The notes under the pieces were generated by a model. It made no database searches, had not been told where the DNA came from, and worked only from the letters and a program-made list of their open reading frames with translations. Positions 11,851-63,587 of a stretch of DNA of 64,000 bases are shown piece by piece. Origin of the DNA: Flaccisagitta enflata. Its lineage: Eukaryota > Chaetognatha > Sagittoidea > Aphragmophora. Every line of letters starts with the position of its first letter. Position 1 is the first letter of the stretch. The DNA lies in contig OZ231127.1 of assembly GCA_965153355.1 (NCBI GenBank), forward strand, positions 71,672,001 to 71,736,000, in the 5' to 3' direction. A program made the position numbers and the translations under genes.

Positions 11851-12204
11851 TGCTCTCACCCTCAACTACAATCATGACTTACCTCAGCAGGGCACGAGTA
11901 CTGCTGACCACCTAACGCTTTTGCGACTATTGTGTATGTGGGTGTGGGCAGGGGTGTGGATGGGGTTTAGATGCCCCTGCCCTCCCGTCCGCAACGATAT
12001 TGTGACCCCGCGTCACTTATTTGTAAACCCATAGTTAGAAATAAGATTGTTCTTTTTTTTCGCTCCTCACGCAGATGCCATTGACGACATCAAGCATCGC
12101 CACCTCGCGAATGTGTCTTCTGTTTCTAGCTTTTTAGTCGCGGATACGCGACTCTGTACATTGCTGTGTTGGTACACTCGTCGGAAGAATATTTTTTAGA
12201 TACA

Positions 12205-12570
12205 CGCTTTTCTTTTTATAAGAACATTGTTTATAAGAACATCAGCCTCAAATATGGTCCAAAAATAAGAACATCTAAAGAACATGCTGAGCCTCAGATT
12301 TGAAGATAAGAATAATATTTTTCAAAAAACTAGTATAATAAGATGAAAAACCCAAAATGAATGATATTTTGATAATTATTTTTAAAAATGATAATTAATT
12401 ATTTAAAAAATATCTATCTTTTTTACGTAATAAAATGATATAAACATATAATTATAAAGAAATTATATTATTAAAAACAAGAACATTTTAAGAACACTTG
12501 AGCCTGAAAACTGAGCTAAAACTAAAAACGCTGAGGCTCACTTCAAAAATCCATGTTCTTATAAAATGAA
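12205..12570. mobile_element. AT-rich MITE with TATAAGAACAT ends
   Basis: TTTTTATAAGAACATTG at the left and CATGTTCTTATAAAATG at the right are inverted. The interior repeats AAGAACAT ... GAGCCT motifs in both orientations. It has no coding capacity. Confidence 0.55.
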
Positions 12571-12663
12571 AAACGTGTACAGCATTTTTGTAATATTTCA
12601 ATTCATTCTTGGGAGAGAATATGTCAAGTTTTTTTCCTAATCCCCATTTAGCCCTTATTTATG

Positions 12664-13287
12664 TATACATCGTCTGTGAATCGAATTGACTTTTTGTAAA
12701 CCTTTATAGCTTGAAAACTACTGAGTAAAAAGTCTTCAAATTTTTAGTGTTTGTTGGCAATATGCTGCGGTTTTGTTTTGCAAAATTTCAATATCAATAG
12801 CTTGATTGTTGACAGTAAGCATATCATTGAAAAAACTACCATTTTGAGGCAAAGTCAACTTTTTAAGGGGCGGCTCCTGATAGAATTATAGAAGCTGTCA
12901 TAATCAGTATATCATTTCAAAACGAATTGACCAAGAACCCTGGAATTGGTCTCAAGTGACAGATTAGACCTATAATCTATTAATCATATATCCTTTGAGA
13001 CCAATCCCAGGGTTTGAGGTCAATTTGTTTAGAAATGACATGCTGATAAAAAAGCTTTTAAACGGAATTGCTCCTGAAAAAATGGATGTGACAATAAAAA
13101 TGGTAATTTTTACAATGCTGTGGAATGTGTGGTCACTTCCACCAATCAATAGCTCATTATTAACATTTGGCATAACAAAACCGCAGCATATTACCAACAT
13201 ACACAGAAAGTGTGAAGACTTTTTGCCCAGTAGTTCGCAAGCTATAAAGGTTTATTATAAGTCAATTTGATTTAAAGACGGTGTACT
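12664..13287. mobile_element. Foldback element of ~620 bp
   Basis: The left half (GTATACATCGTCTGTGAATC, ... ACCTTTATAGCTTG, ... CCTGGAATTGGTCTCA) is mirrored by the right half (TGAGACCAATCCCAGGG, ... CAAGCTATAAAGGT, ... AAAGACGGTGTAC). The match is imperfect but runs almost the full length around a centre near 12,970. It is a non-autonomous element; the class is unclear. Confidence 0.75.
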
Positions 13288-13403
13288 ATCTAGGAAATAA
13301 ATATACGGACAGCTGGAGTAAAGTTAACCTTTTTACTCACTGAATGAAATATATGATCTAATAAATCATTTTTTAGCAATTTTATGGTATTTTGATCTAT
13401 TAC

Positions 13404-14218
13404 GCACTTCTGTTTGGATTTTCAATGGGATTGGTTCAGAATTTTTCAACTAAAATAAGTGTGTCCTTAATTTCTCAAAAAACAACAAAAAAATCATTGA
13501 ATCAGTATGTTTTTCTTTTGGCCAGAGGTCCATCATTTTGGCCCCTTGGACCTATATTGTGGCCTCCGATACCTAGATTTTGACCAGATTTGGACCATTT
13601 TGCTTGAATTTGGGCCATTATGCTTGCATTTGGTCCTTTTTGCATAGATTTGGGCCATGTTGATTTGTACAGATGGACGGATGGACGGATGGACAGACAG
13701 ATTCCACCTGTGTTTTACAGGACTTCATCCCCTTCGGGGCCGCTGCCCTGCTCCCCCTCAACTTAAATCACGCACTACTCAAGCTGGGCATGGGTACTGC
13801 TGATCATTTACTGCCTTTGGGCTGCTATTGATAATCTTGCGGCAGCCGGCAGGTGATATTTGGGCCAATCTACTAAGAATTTGTGTTAATCGAGCAAATC
13901 ATACGTTTAATGTTTTATCATATGTTTAATGTTTTTGTTCTGACAGCAACCATTTTAAGGACTCTCAGGGGTCTGCTTTGGTTGCTCTAATTTATGATAT
14001 ATTTTATTAAATGGTATGAATATTGAATAGGGAATACATAAATGAGCTAAGCATAGCGCGCATATGAATCGTGAGAAGTGAGTAGTTGAAAAACAAGCGG
14101 CGCCACTCCTGTTTGGATTTTCAATGGGATTGGTTCAGAATTTTTCAACTAAAATAAGTGTGTCCTTTATTTCTCAAAAAACAACAAAAAATCATTGAAT
14201 CAGTATTTTTTTCTTTTG
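13404..14218. repeat. Direct repeats of ~117 bp flanking a family B-like block
   Basis: The segment starting CTGTTTGGATTTTCAATGGG lies at about 13,409-13,520 and again at 14,107-14,218. Between them is the 13,530-14,097 block that is duplicated at 17,222. Confidence 0.8.
13530..14097 (+). repeat. Copy 1 of a ~0.56-kb duplicated block (contains family B end)
   Basis: This is near identical to 17,222-17,775. The left part is a minisatellite of TTTGGGCCATTTTGCTTGAA-type units, followed by a GGACGGATGGACGG run and a family B arm ending CCCCTTCGGGGCCGCTGCCC. The conserved head follows (GCCCTGCTCCCCCTCAAC ... GGTACTGCTGATCA), then AT-rich DNA. Confidence 0.85.
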
Positions 14219-14649
14219 ATGTTAGATCATTTTAGAGCAAAGCAGCCTTCACTTTTTTCAATTATCAATTAATTTGTGAAAAATGTGATCTAATGCTGCC
14301 AAGATTTTGGTCAATTTGTTTGAATTTGAGAGCTCTTTCAATGTGGATTGTCCATTCATGATTTGAATTGAAATCCTCCAAATCAAATTTTCATGAAATG
14401 ACAATTTTTCTTTATAACGTTGCCATTTGAAAACGGATTGAGCCCCTGAGCTCTGCTTGGTCTTGAATGGAAGATTTTTTGTTATAGTTTGTTGATCTGC
14501 TTTCATTTTTTTTATTAGATTTAAAGGTTTAGCGACTACAATCATGGTTAGGTGTCCGTATATTTATTTCCAAGATAGAATTGCTGTGCTGCTGATTTTG
14601 CATCAGAATTATTGATGATAACTATAAGGATAGGCGCAAAAGCGTTGGA

Positions 14650-15112
14650 TGGTCAGCGGTACCCGACTACCCGTGCCCTGCTAAAGTAGGTTATGACTAT
14701 AGTCGAGGGAAGGAGCAGAGCAGCGGCCCCAAAGGGGCCGATGACATAGGCTTTCACGTATACAGAAATTTCTCCTCCTCCTCCTTCTCCCCCACCTTCT
14801 CCTCCGAAACCCCCCCCCACGTCCAGGCCCATATCAATATCAAAGCCTCGAGGGCCATATTCCAACCTGAAGGCCCAAACCCCAGTCTTGAGGCCCAAAT
14901 TCCTCGAGGCTGGGCTACCGGCCTTGTTGATGGGATTTCGGCCTCAAGGCTGGAGTTTGGGTCTTGAGGCAGGGATTTGAGCGTCAAGACTGGGATTTGG
15001 GCCTCGAGGTAGGGATATGGTGGGGAAGGGGGGGGGGTCACGAAGGAGAAGGAGGAGGAGGAGGAGGATAAATTTTTGCATATGAGAAAGCATAGGTCAT
15101 CGGCCCCTTAGA
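14650..15112 (+). mobile_element. Family B foldback element
   Basis: The head TGGTCAGCGGTACCCGACTA leads into an arm near 14,718-14,775 (CAGCGGCCCCAAAGGGGCCG, ATGACATAGGCTTTCAC). It is mirrored at about 15,068-15,110 (GAAAGCATAGGTCATCGGCC). The right arm is truncated before the GCTGCCC end. The interior units are AGGCCCAAAYCCCAGTCTYG-like, in both orientations. Confidence 0.75.
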
Positions 15113-15346
15113 TGGAAGTCTCGTGCTCTGCAAAACTAAGTCGCTAGTATGTTTAATGATGAGTTGTAATTTTCATAAGAAAACACAATGAGCATGCATT
15201 AAACAATGCACTGCTACGAGACAACTATTACTAGATTCCATGGCATATAATACATATTAAGGCTATCGGTCTAGTACATGTCATTGAACCGAATGTACGT
15301 ATAAATTAAATCAACAGAAAAAAAAACAGCAAAGTAAAACCAGATA

Positions 15347-15657
15347 CAGTGGGGTTCGTGGAATAACAGCCTAAACTGGAGGAAGGTATTTACGTGTCTT
15401 AATTTCATTTGCCAAACTTGATATTTGAAATATAAGTTGTTCAATCGATGCTTTTGTCCCTGAGTTTTTCGGTTGCTATGGAAACCAAAATCATTTTTTT
15501 GAACATTTATAACTACTAGAATATCACTATTTTGACAAATATTATCAGGGAACATTGCTCAGAATTAAATTTGCTACAACTTTCCCACAGTAGGTTCTGT
15601 AAGAATATTGCTTGTTTGGCCGTTTCTAGGGAGCATCATTTAGTGGTTGCTAGGTGT
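15347..15657. mobile_element. Half copy of a Tc1/mariner-type MITE
   Basis: It starts TA|CAGTGGGGTTCGTGG and is closely similar over ~310 bp to the left arm of the complete foldback element at 60,630-61,219. It stops at the hairpin centre, so the second arm is missing. Confidence 0.8.
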
Positions 15658-16465
15658 AGTCTTCATTTACTTTTTTATGAAGAAATCATCTCCTTTATTT
15701 TTACCTCTCACTTTTCCTCTTCACCTAGACTTATCAAATAAAGAGAATGTTTATATCAAAAGCAAAATAGAGAATGTTTATATCAAAAGCAAAATATTTT
15801 GTTACATCTACTAAGTTTTTATCACAATAAAAAATTGATGAGGGAAAACTCTTTTTTTTTCATAAAGACATAAACTCTTGTGATAGGAAAAAGTTTTTGT
15901 CATAGATAAAAGATATTTTCCAAAGATAATTTATGACAAAAAAAAATGTTTATCTTTGTTCAAAAAGAAAATTAAAAAATTTCTAATTGCGCTGAAATGA
16001 ATTATAAGGACTAATAAAAGAAAAAGTGGATTGACTTTTTGTTTTATTGCAATTGGAAAAGAGGTTAAGTGTCAATCCACTGAAGCACGAATTTCACTTC
16101 CACTGAAGCACAAAGTCGTGCTTCAGTGGAATGGGGCCTTGCTGGCCTCGTTTCCAGCTCAAATTTCGTGATTCAGTGACTAGCTCCTTAAAAATGCCTG
16201 AAAAGCCTCGAAGTGGTGAATATTACCGTTACGGACCGACGAACCGATGAACCGACGGACCGACAAAATCAAAAACAGAATTGTGGGCAGATTCATAAAA
16301 AAACATTGACATCAAGTTAGCACAACAATAAGGCAGGACGACGTAAAGTTAGGACAACAACAAGCCTGTGTAATCACAAGTTTTCACTTCATTTGCAAAA
16401 ACAATAAAAACCTAATTTTATTCACATTCCAGCTCGAGGTCACATACCGAGTTCCTACCGACGAC

Positions 16466-16501
<36 letters not shown>

Positions 16502-16754
16502 ATTAAATCCGTAAAAATCTAATTAAGAAATATGTTTCGTCGTCCGCCTCTTTGGCTGCCGGATATTGTTCTCTTCATCACCTTTATCTAACCATCTAAA
16601 GCCGCGTTTAAGCTTTTTTGGAAAGAGTATCTAATAGACTGTGAAAAGTAATAACTTTTTGAGACCACGTTACTGCTTTTCTCAAGATGTTCTTCGGCTT
16701 TTTCCCACCTTCTTCTAGAATCAAGCGCCGTGAGTTATGGTAAATTGTGGATTT
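15658..16754. other. Non-genic stretch with a 14-bp-stem hairpin and (GA)n
   Basis: No gene was seen. TTCCACTGAAGCAC and its inverse GTGCTTCAGTGGAA flank a 6-nt loop near 16,097-16,131. A (GA)n run lies at 16,468-16,498. Confidence 0.6.
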
Positions 16755-17140
16755 GGAGTGAGAGGAAGCAGGGCAGCGGCCCTGAAGGGGACGAAGTCCT
16801 ATAGAACACAGGGGACTTTCGTTCATTCATTGGTTTGTCCATTTGTCCGTCTGTCTGTCCTCTCAGGCTGGTGAGGGCAGATTTCAGGCCTGAGAGGACA
16901 GATTCAAGGGCTGAGAGGGCAGATTACAGGCCTGAGAGGGCAGATTTCAAGCGTGAGAGGGCAGAATTCAGGCCTGAGAGGACAGATTTCAGGCCTGAGA
17001 GGGTAGATTTCAGACCTGAGAGGACAGATTTCAGGCTTGGGAGGGCAGATTTCGGGCCTGAGAGGGCCTGGGGGTCCGTCCGTCCATCCCCCCCGCCCCA
17101 TCCTCTGGGCTTCGTCTCCTTTGGGGCCTATTCTGACCCA
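16755..17140. mobile_element. Family B element with CTGAGAGG minisatellite
   Basis: The left arm GGGCAGCGGCCCTGAAGGGG and ACGAAGTCCTATAGAACAC is followed by GTCCGTCTGTCTGTCC and a ~21-bp GGCCTGAGAGGGCAGATTTC array (about 8 units). The right end (CTTCGTCTCCTTTGGGGCC, ~17,108-17,126) is degenerate. Confidence 0.7.
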
Positions 17141-17221
17141 TATTCTGCCAAACAGCCCAAATCCAGGCAATATGGCCTAAATCTAAGCAAAGTGGCCAAA
17201 ATCCAAGCATAATGGCTCAAA

Positions 17222-17775
17222 TCCATCATTTTGGCCCCTTGGACCTATATTGTGGCCTCCGATACCTAGATTTTGACCAGATTTGGGCCATTTTGCTTGA
17301 ATTTGGGCCATTATGCTTGCATTTGGTCCTTTTTGCATAGATTTGTGCCATACTGATTTGGACGGTTGGACGGATGGACGGACAGATTCCCCCTGTGTTT
17401 TACAGGACTTCGTCTCCTTCGTGGCCGCTGCCCTGCTCCCCCTCAACTTAAATCACGCACTACTCAAGCTGGGCATGGGTATTGCTGACCATTTACTGCC
17501 TTTGGACTGCTATTAGTAATCTTGCGGCAGGTGATATTTGGGCCAATCTATTAAGAATTTGTGTTAATCGAGCAAATCATACGTTTAATGTTTTATCATA
17601 TGTTTAATGTTTTTGTTCTGACAGCAACCATTTTAAGGACTCTCACGGGTCTGTTTTGGTTGCTCTACTTTATGATATATCTTATTAAATGGTATGAATA
17701 TTGAATAGGGAATACATAAATGAGCTAAGCATAGCGCGCATTTGAATCGTGAGAAGTGAGAAGTTGAAAAACGAG
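17222..17775 (+). repeat. Copy 2 of the ~0.56-kb duplicated block
   Basis: Near identical to 13,530-14,097 at a spacing of 3.69 kb. It lacks the flanking CTGTTTGG direct repeats seen around copy 1. Confidence 0.85.
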
Positions 17776-18710
17776 TGACGGCACTTGTACATCGCAGTGA
17801 GGTTGATCAGTCAGTCTTAATATAGACTCACAGTCCACACACACGACTCACTCTCTCACTATATACAACAAGTGACGCGGGGTCACAATTTCGTTGCGGA
17901 CAGGTGGGCAGGGGCCCCCAACTCCCATGCACATCCCGAGCCCCATAAACATATCGTACACATTAGATAGACCAACTAAAAATGGAGGGCGGCCCTAGCC
18001 CTAGGTTTTGGATGATATCATGGTTCTTGTCAATTGCCCGTGGTATTTCGTAAATTATGTTTCCGAAGAATCAATTTTACATTTTCGTCATTGTCATGCG
18101 TCCAACTGCCAAGCGTTAAGGTGACATGAGAATCATCACAGAGACCAAACTCCTGTACAAAAGAACAAGTTGAATCCACTTTCTCCGACCTTTGATTAAC
18201 AAAAAAAAGTCAAAGGTCACTAATTTTCTCCATTCTATCAATACGTCAAGATTCATAAATAACAAAGACAGGGAAGGAGCGATCACGCAATCATTTCTTC
18301 TAATTTATTCATCCAAATATATTCCTATCCTTGTTATCAGGATCTCTCCCAAATCATCCCACAAAGTAAGCCGTCCAGCCGTCCAGCCACTATTCTTTTT
18401 GTAGTTTTGTTGTTCCATTTATTGATGGCACCTTAAGGTTTGCTTTCAATCATCGGCAAGAGCTGGATCTATGTATGCCTAATTTCTTTTCTTTTTTTTT
18501 TTTAATTTTCAACGTATTAATAAAAAAGATTGTGTCAGTACTCGCCCTAGTTAAGATTTTAACAAATGTCATACAGAAAGCCCAAGCCAATTGCAATGTG
18601 CTTCAATGCCGGCGACGTCGTGATTGCAATTTGATAGATATGAATAAAGTCTTATCCTTAGTGAAGCCGTTCAATTCGTTAATGTGGCTTTGCTTATCTC
18701 CGCCTATTCC
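17776..18710. other. Non-genic stretch upstream of the membrane-protein gene
   Basis: It contains a remnant of family A (GTCACAATTTCGTTGCGGAC, ~17,880). No ORF with coding character was seen, and no promoter element could be assigned with confidence. Confidence 0.5.
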
Positions 18711-18714
18711 TCTC

Positions 18715-18807
<93 letters not shown>

Positions 18808-18857
18808 CGCTCGCTCGCTCTCGCTCTCGCTCTCGCTCTCGCTCTCTCTCTCTCTCT
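18711..18857. repeat. (CT)n microsatellite with CG interruptions
   Basis: CT units interrupted by CTCG in the distal part. Confidence 0.95.
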
Positions 18858-18967
18858 TCTTAAGACAAACGAGTGGGAATATTCATCGTTTTTGAGGAGA
18901 GCAGAATTCTCCCTGACAAAACAAAACAGAAATTAACAGAGAAACGACAAAGCCAGGTCCGGTAGGG

Positions 18968-19161
18968 AAGAAGAAGAAGAAGAAGGAGAAGAAGAAGAAG
19001 AAGAAGAAGAAGAAGAAGAAGAAGAAGAAGAAGAAGAAGAAGAAGAAGAAGAAGAAGAAGAAGAAGAAGAAGAAGAAGAAGAAGAAGAAGAAGAAGAAGA
19101 AGAAGAAGAAGAAGAAGAAGAAGAAGAAGAAGAAGAAGAAGAAGAAGAAGAAGAAGAAGAA
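18968..19161. repeat. (GAA)n microsatellite
   Basis: About 60 GAA/AAG triplets lie 130 bp before the proposed start codon of the membrane-protein gene, in probable 5' UTR or promoter DNA. Confidence 0.95.
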
Positions 19162-19292
19162 AAGAAGAAAAATAAAAGCAACAACAACAACAACAACAGC
19201 ATAATATCAATAAGCACAAAAAAAAAGGAAAAAAACAAAAGCAAACAATAAAAAATTGGAGAAAATAATTCGTCGAATCGCTTTCTTGGAGG

Positions 19293-58699
<39,407 letters not shown>

Positions 58700-59515
58700 T
58701 CCAAATGACTGTCTTGCCAAGTTCTGTAATCTATCATTGGAAGTACATGACCATAGCCCCGGATACTCCTTGGCAGGCGACTCACTAACATTTGTCTGAC
58801 AAATCTGTAACATCTGTCACGTCCATATTTTGTTCCATCCACACATTTTTCTTTTTTTAATTCATAAGAGCTGCCTCAGAGTGGATACTGAGGCCGAAGC
58901 AAGCTCTTTTCTTCACTACAGCTTATTGCCCCACTGTTACTACTTAAATTTGCGTGCTTTCAATACTTTCCATGCTAAAAACACGCACAACCGCACGCAC
59001 GCAAATACACGTGCGTCCATTTAAACCTCATTTTCATTTTTGAGAAGAAAAAACTTTTTGAAACTGTGAAACTATGTCTGAAAAGCTGTGTCTGAGCTGG
59101 TGCCTGTGTCTGTGTTCGCAACTTAGCAGATGCTTAATTCTTGTAGACTGCTTTTATGCCAAAGGGAAATTCTCAAATTCATATAGTATCAAACGTGTTT
59201 TAAACAAGGTGCAATAACGTTTATCATTCCAGACATTCATTGTACAATTACAGCTCATCAATGAGTTGTGTTTGACAATTGAGATAATTACAGATTCATT
59301 TTTTAAAATTTCGGATACAATTCTTTACAACTATAAGTTGAATGGAAACGACTTAATGCTACTGTTATGCTGAATATCTGCATTAATGCATAATGGCATA
59401 CATATGTGCAATAATTGGTATTACCGGGCCGCGTCTGTGTAAAGTTTTATATTTTACTGCTCAATGCTCATGTTACTTGAAATCTAAAAGCTTCAAATAA
59501 AGATATAAACTGCTT
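58700..59515 (+). other. 3' UTR of the membrane-protein gene
   Basis: AT-rich non-coding DNA after the TAG. The first canonical AATAAA lies at 59,496-59,501 (in CAAATAAAGATATAAAC), giving a UTR of about 0.8 kb if used. Confidence 0.5.
59496..59501 (+). terminator. Candidate polyadenylation signal AATAAA
   Basis: Canonical hexamer downstream of the exon 15 stop, followed within 40 nt by a TG-rich stretch (TTTTGTGCTGCTGTTG). Confidence 0.5.
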
Positions 59516-60319
59516 GGATCGTTTTGTGCTGCTGTTGATAACGGGTCCTTATCAATTCACTTTAAAGATCTTCTTAGGAAAAAAGCTGCGTTTTTGATAT
59601 TGACCTTTCATGAGAAGGGAATGTGATTTTAACTGACAGTCATAATGAATTATGTGATCGAAAAGTCAAAAATTGACTCCAAGGGCTCTCTCTAAGTGGT
59701 GATGAGAGGAGAGGGGCGATACTCTTAATGGAAGGACGTAGCAAAAAGTAAGTGAAGCAAAAAGACCAAAAGAGAGCTTTGTTGTGAAAAGATGAATTCG
59801 TAGCATATTGGTGCTTCACATAGCAAATGTTGGAAGTATCCCTTCACCCAACGTAGGTAATATAGAGGAACAAAAATCATGGAGATGACGATTTTCTTTT
59901 TATCAAAATTCTTTCATCTGCCATTTTTGTTTTGGCGTCTAAGTTTTCACAGAAATCCAAGAAATCAGCAAAATCCTGTGTATTTTTGTCATAAAAAGGA
60001 CAATTATTCGCTTTAGAAAATCATGGTGTTTGTGAGAATTAACTAAGATATCAGATCATAATCTATAATTATAAAAGAGCTTATTAAAAGGTAGATAAAC
60101 AATTTTACAAAGAGTAGAAATAAGTAAAACTAAAAGCTAATGAAAAGAATGTCAGCATATTTTTTTATCTCACTGCACTATGCAAATTAGCTTCGCCAAA
60201 ACAATTTGCTAAAAAAATGGAAGATTATTTCTTTGTATAAAGAAAGATGTTAAGTATCCTAAAATTGGCCACTCCACATTAGGTAAAGAGGGTAAAAAGA
60301 ATTAATCAACTTTTGCTAT
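59516..60319. other. Non-genic stretch
   Basis: AT-rich; no ORF, repeat or RNA gene recognised. Confidence 0.6.
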
Positions 60320-61704
60320 CACGGCGTCCCGGAACAAACCATAGGTCGAAACAAAAGGGTCAAGACTCCTGACCTGGGAAAAAGTCTTTTTTGATGCATT
60401 AGCTATCAATTTATGGCAAAAATAAAAAAATTAGCTTGGAAATATAGAATTCAAAGCTTAACATAGCAAAAATGAAGCATTTTTATGAATTTTTTATATC
60501 AGGAATTAGGATTGTAGCTTCAAGCTGTTTAAAAAATATCTGAAAAGTGTGGCAATAGTTGCTGTAATAATGATTTTACCAATTTGGTAATTTTAAAGGT
60601 TATTTTATAGATAAAAACTAAAAAAGCTACAGTGGGGTTCGTGGAATAACAGCTTAAACTGGAGGAAGGTATTTAAGTGTCTTAATTTCATTTGACAAAC
60701 TTGATATTCTAAATATAAGTTGTTCACTCGATGCTTTTGTCCCTGAGTTTTTCGGTTGCTATGGAAACCAAAATTATTTTTTCAAACATTTATGACCACT
60801 AAAGTATCAATATTTTGAGAAATATTATCAGGGAACATTGCTAAAAACAACTTTCCCACAGTATGTTCTGTAAGAACATTGTTCGTTTGGCCGTTGCTAG
60901 GGGGCATCACACCTAGCAACCGCTAAATGATGCTCCCTAGCAACGTCTAAACGAGTAATATTCTTACAGGACATACTGTGGGAAAGTTGTAGCAAATTTA
61001 ATTCTGAGCAATGTTCCCTGATAATATTTGTCAAAATATTGATATTCTAGTTGTTATAAATGTTCAAAAAAAGAATTTTGGTTTCCATAGCAACCAAAAA
61101 ACTCAGGGACAAAAGCATCAAGTGAACAACTTATATTTCAAATATCAAGTTTGTCAAATGAAATTAAGACACTTAAATACCTTCCTCCAGTTTAAGCTTT
61201 TATTCCACGAACCCCACTGTATTTCAAATTATAAAATTTTTTTCAGCCTATTTTTATATTTACTTCTTTAAAATTCTTGAAGACTATGAAAAGTGTATGA
61301 ATATTGTTGAGATACACATGCTGGAATATAATCCAGCTAGTATTAGGAAATATTTGATAGATTAGAGCTTAGAAATAGCAAAAAATAACAAAAAACAAAA
61401 AAACAAAAAACAGTTTTTGGCATTTTTTTGTTTTATTGGAAAATCACTCTAAACAAACTGAAGTAGGTAAAAGCATAAGTGCAACCACTGTAACCAAACT
61501 TTTCATACATTTCTACATACTTTTAGAAGCCATGAATACAATTTTTAATCTAAAATATGCTTATTGGCTTATTGGCTATTATTTGACCATCAATTCTATA
61601 TTTCTTAGCAGATTTGTAGCTAATGCATAAAAAAAAAAAACATTTCCTCAGGTCAGTAGTCTTGACCATTTTTTTAGACCTAGGGTTTGTTCCTGGACGC
61701 CGTG
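60320..61704. mobile_element. TIR element of ~1.39 kb with CACGGCGTCC ends
   Basis: CACGGCGTCCCGGAACAAAC ... GTCAAGACTCCTGACCTGGG at the left is mirrored over ~60 bp at 61,648-61,704. The flanks are CTAT on both sides. It encloses the mariner-type foldback MITE. No transposase frame was seen. Confidence 0.8.
60630..61219. mobile_element. 590-bp foldback MITE, Tc1/mariner-type ends
   Basis: TA|CAGTGGGGTTCGTGGAATAA is mirrored by TTCCACGAACCCCACTG|TA. The arms of ~280 bp pair almost completely, meeting near 60,908 (CACACCTAGCAACC). A half copy is at 15,347. Confidence 0.9.
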
Positions 61705-62934
61705 CTATGTGATGTGTGCACCCAAGTGTAGCATGACGAGGTTAGAGGCAAAAAGAGGGCGTAGCACGAAGTCAAAGATCGAGCAAGAAAAGGGAGGTTA
61801 ACCTCGTGGTCTTGGGGCAACTCATGACACTCGTGGTCAACTGGTCAGGGTTCGATTGTCTGTGACACTTTAGGTCACAGCCTCACAAGATATTTGGCTG
61901 TTTTTAGATAACACAGACACATCCACACACATACATCTATGCAAATACACTCCGGTTTATTGTACTCAATACAGGTAAACCTAGCTATAGCCGACGAGCG
62001 TTCTAGAAATACACCTTCAATGGATAGAAACATTAAGTCCCATGAGACAAAAAGAAAGACAGACGAACAGACTGAAATTTAGATAAGAATACAGATATTC
62101 AGTGTAAGTTGTGTATGAAAGTTGGACAACATTACTTCTCAACAATATCTAAAATAAGGACAAGAGCCTTTGGAGCTCTTACTGGTGTTTAATCCGGACC
62201 CATCACAACTATCCTTTAAATTTCTGAAAAAACATTCCCTCTTCAGGAATTATCATAGGACTTGTCAAAAGTTATGCAACATTAGGAAAGGGTAACCAAT
62301 TTCTTTCTATATATGATATATGCAGACCACAAGAAAACACTTGATAAATATTGCGACCATATGAAGAGACCATATCCATCTGGGCACCTTCTTATACTCC
62401 TCATATACCAAAGATAGCAAGAAACTCAAACTCTCTCCCTCCTGAAACAACCCTCTCAAAAATGCTATGTCAACCCCAAAATCTTGAATTCAAAATTTCT
62501 CCAGTATTTCATTCCAATTGTTAAAAATGTCAAATCACCTCCGGATGAACTAGTTACCAAAAGATAAGCTAATTAGCAGAGGCAATGTTGTAAAAAACCA
62601 TACCCTTAGAGGCACGAATCGAGTATCAACCATACAGGACCGCCGGCATTCCATACCAAGGTACTTAATCGGGAAAAAAGTCGAAGTCAGTCTTCGACTT
62701 TTTGACATATTCGAGAGAAACAGGGTTTTCATTTTCTTATTAGAAAGTTAGGCATCTCCACCGAGCGAATGGGCCCTCCAATGAAATTGATAGGGTAAGT
62801 AAATTCAATAATTCTCTTTCATTTGGCACTAAGCAGAATGCTCTATGACAAATATTTTTTGCGTTATGATTTTTTGAAGATTTATTTATGAAAATTGCGA
62901 ATTGATTTTTTTTCGATTTTTTATGATTTTGAGT
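61705..62934. other. Non-genic stretch
   Basis: No gene recognised. It contains the first of a pair of 76-bp direct repeats (62,121-62,196). Confidence 0.55.
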
Positions 62935-63587
62935 GGGATCAAAAAAGGAGTGTATTTCTATTTGTTTGAGCATGCAAATACAAGAAAACATGTTTATGAG
63001 CATAGCTGCTCATCTGTGAGGGTGTTTTGGAGGATTTTAGCTCATTTAGCTCATTTAGCTCAGTTTCTTTTTTTTAATTTTGAATGTGATAAATGAATAC
63101 ATATTTTGATACATGTTTAAGAAAGCAGATACAAAAAAGCATATCAGTGAGCGTAACTGATCATCTGTGAGGATGTTTTAAAGCATTTTAGCTCACTTAG
63201 CTCATTTAGCTCAGTTTTTTTTCCTGATTTTCAATGAGATAAATGTTTTGATGGGAGTATGTAAATACAAGAAAGCATGTCAGTGAGTATAGCCAATTGT
63301 CTGGTTGAGTGATTTTGAGCATTTTAGCTCATCTAGCTCATTTGGCTCAGTCCTATTTTTCTCTGATTTTCAATGCAATCAATACATACAATTGTTCTTG
63401 ATTTGATCTAATAGAAAAAAGATTTGCAGTGACTAAAGACAAAAGCTTGGTGAAAAGTGACCATTGCTTACGACTTTTTTCCTCACGGCGACAGCCGCCA
63501 TTACTGGTAAAGTTGAACAACATTACTACTCAACAATATCTTAAATAAGGACAAGAGCCTTTGGAGCTCTTACTGGTGTTTAATCCG
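62121..63587. repeat. 76-bp direct repeats 1.39 kb apart
   Basis: 62,121-62,196 and 63,512-63,587 share GTTGRACAACATTACT, AGGACAAGAGCCTTTGGAGC and TCTTACTGGTGTTTAATCCG with few differences. They could be the ends of a decayed LTR-like or other element. Confidence 0.75.
62935..63385. repeat. Three ~140-bp tandem units
   Basis: Each has a GATTTT-rich start, ATACAAGAAARCAT, GAGCATAGC and ends TTTTAGCTCATTTAGCTCAG. Confidence 0.75.

Noticed and set aside
14258-14545. 95-codon minus-strand ORF
   Set aside because: Lies in AT-rich repeat-flanked DNA, composition is not coding-like, and no domain is visible.
16904-17212. Repetitive ORFs with RPERADFRPE-type repeats
   Set aside because: They are translations of the family B minisatellite and are open on both strands.
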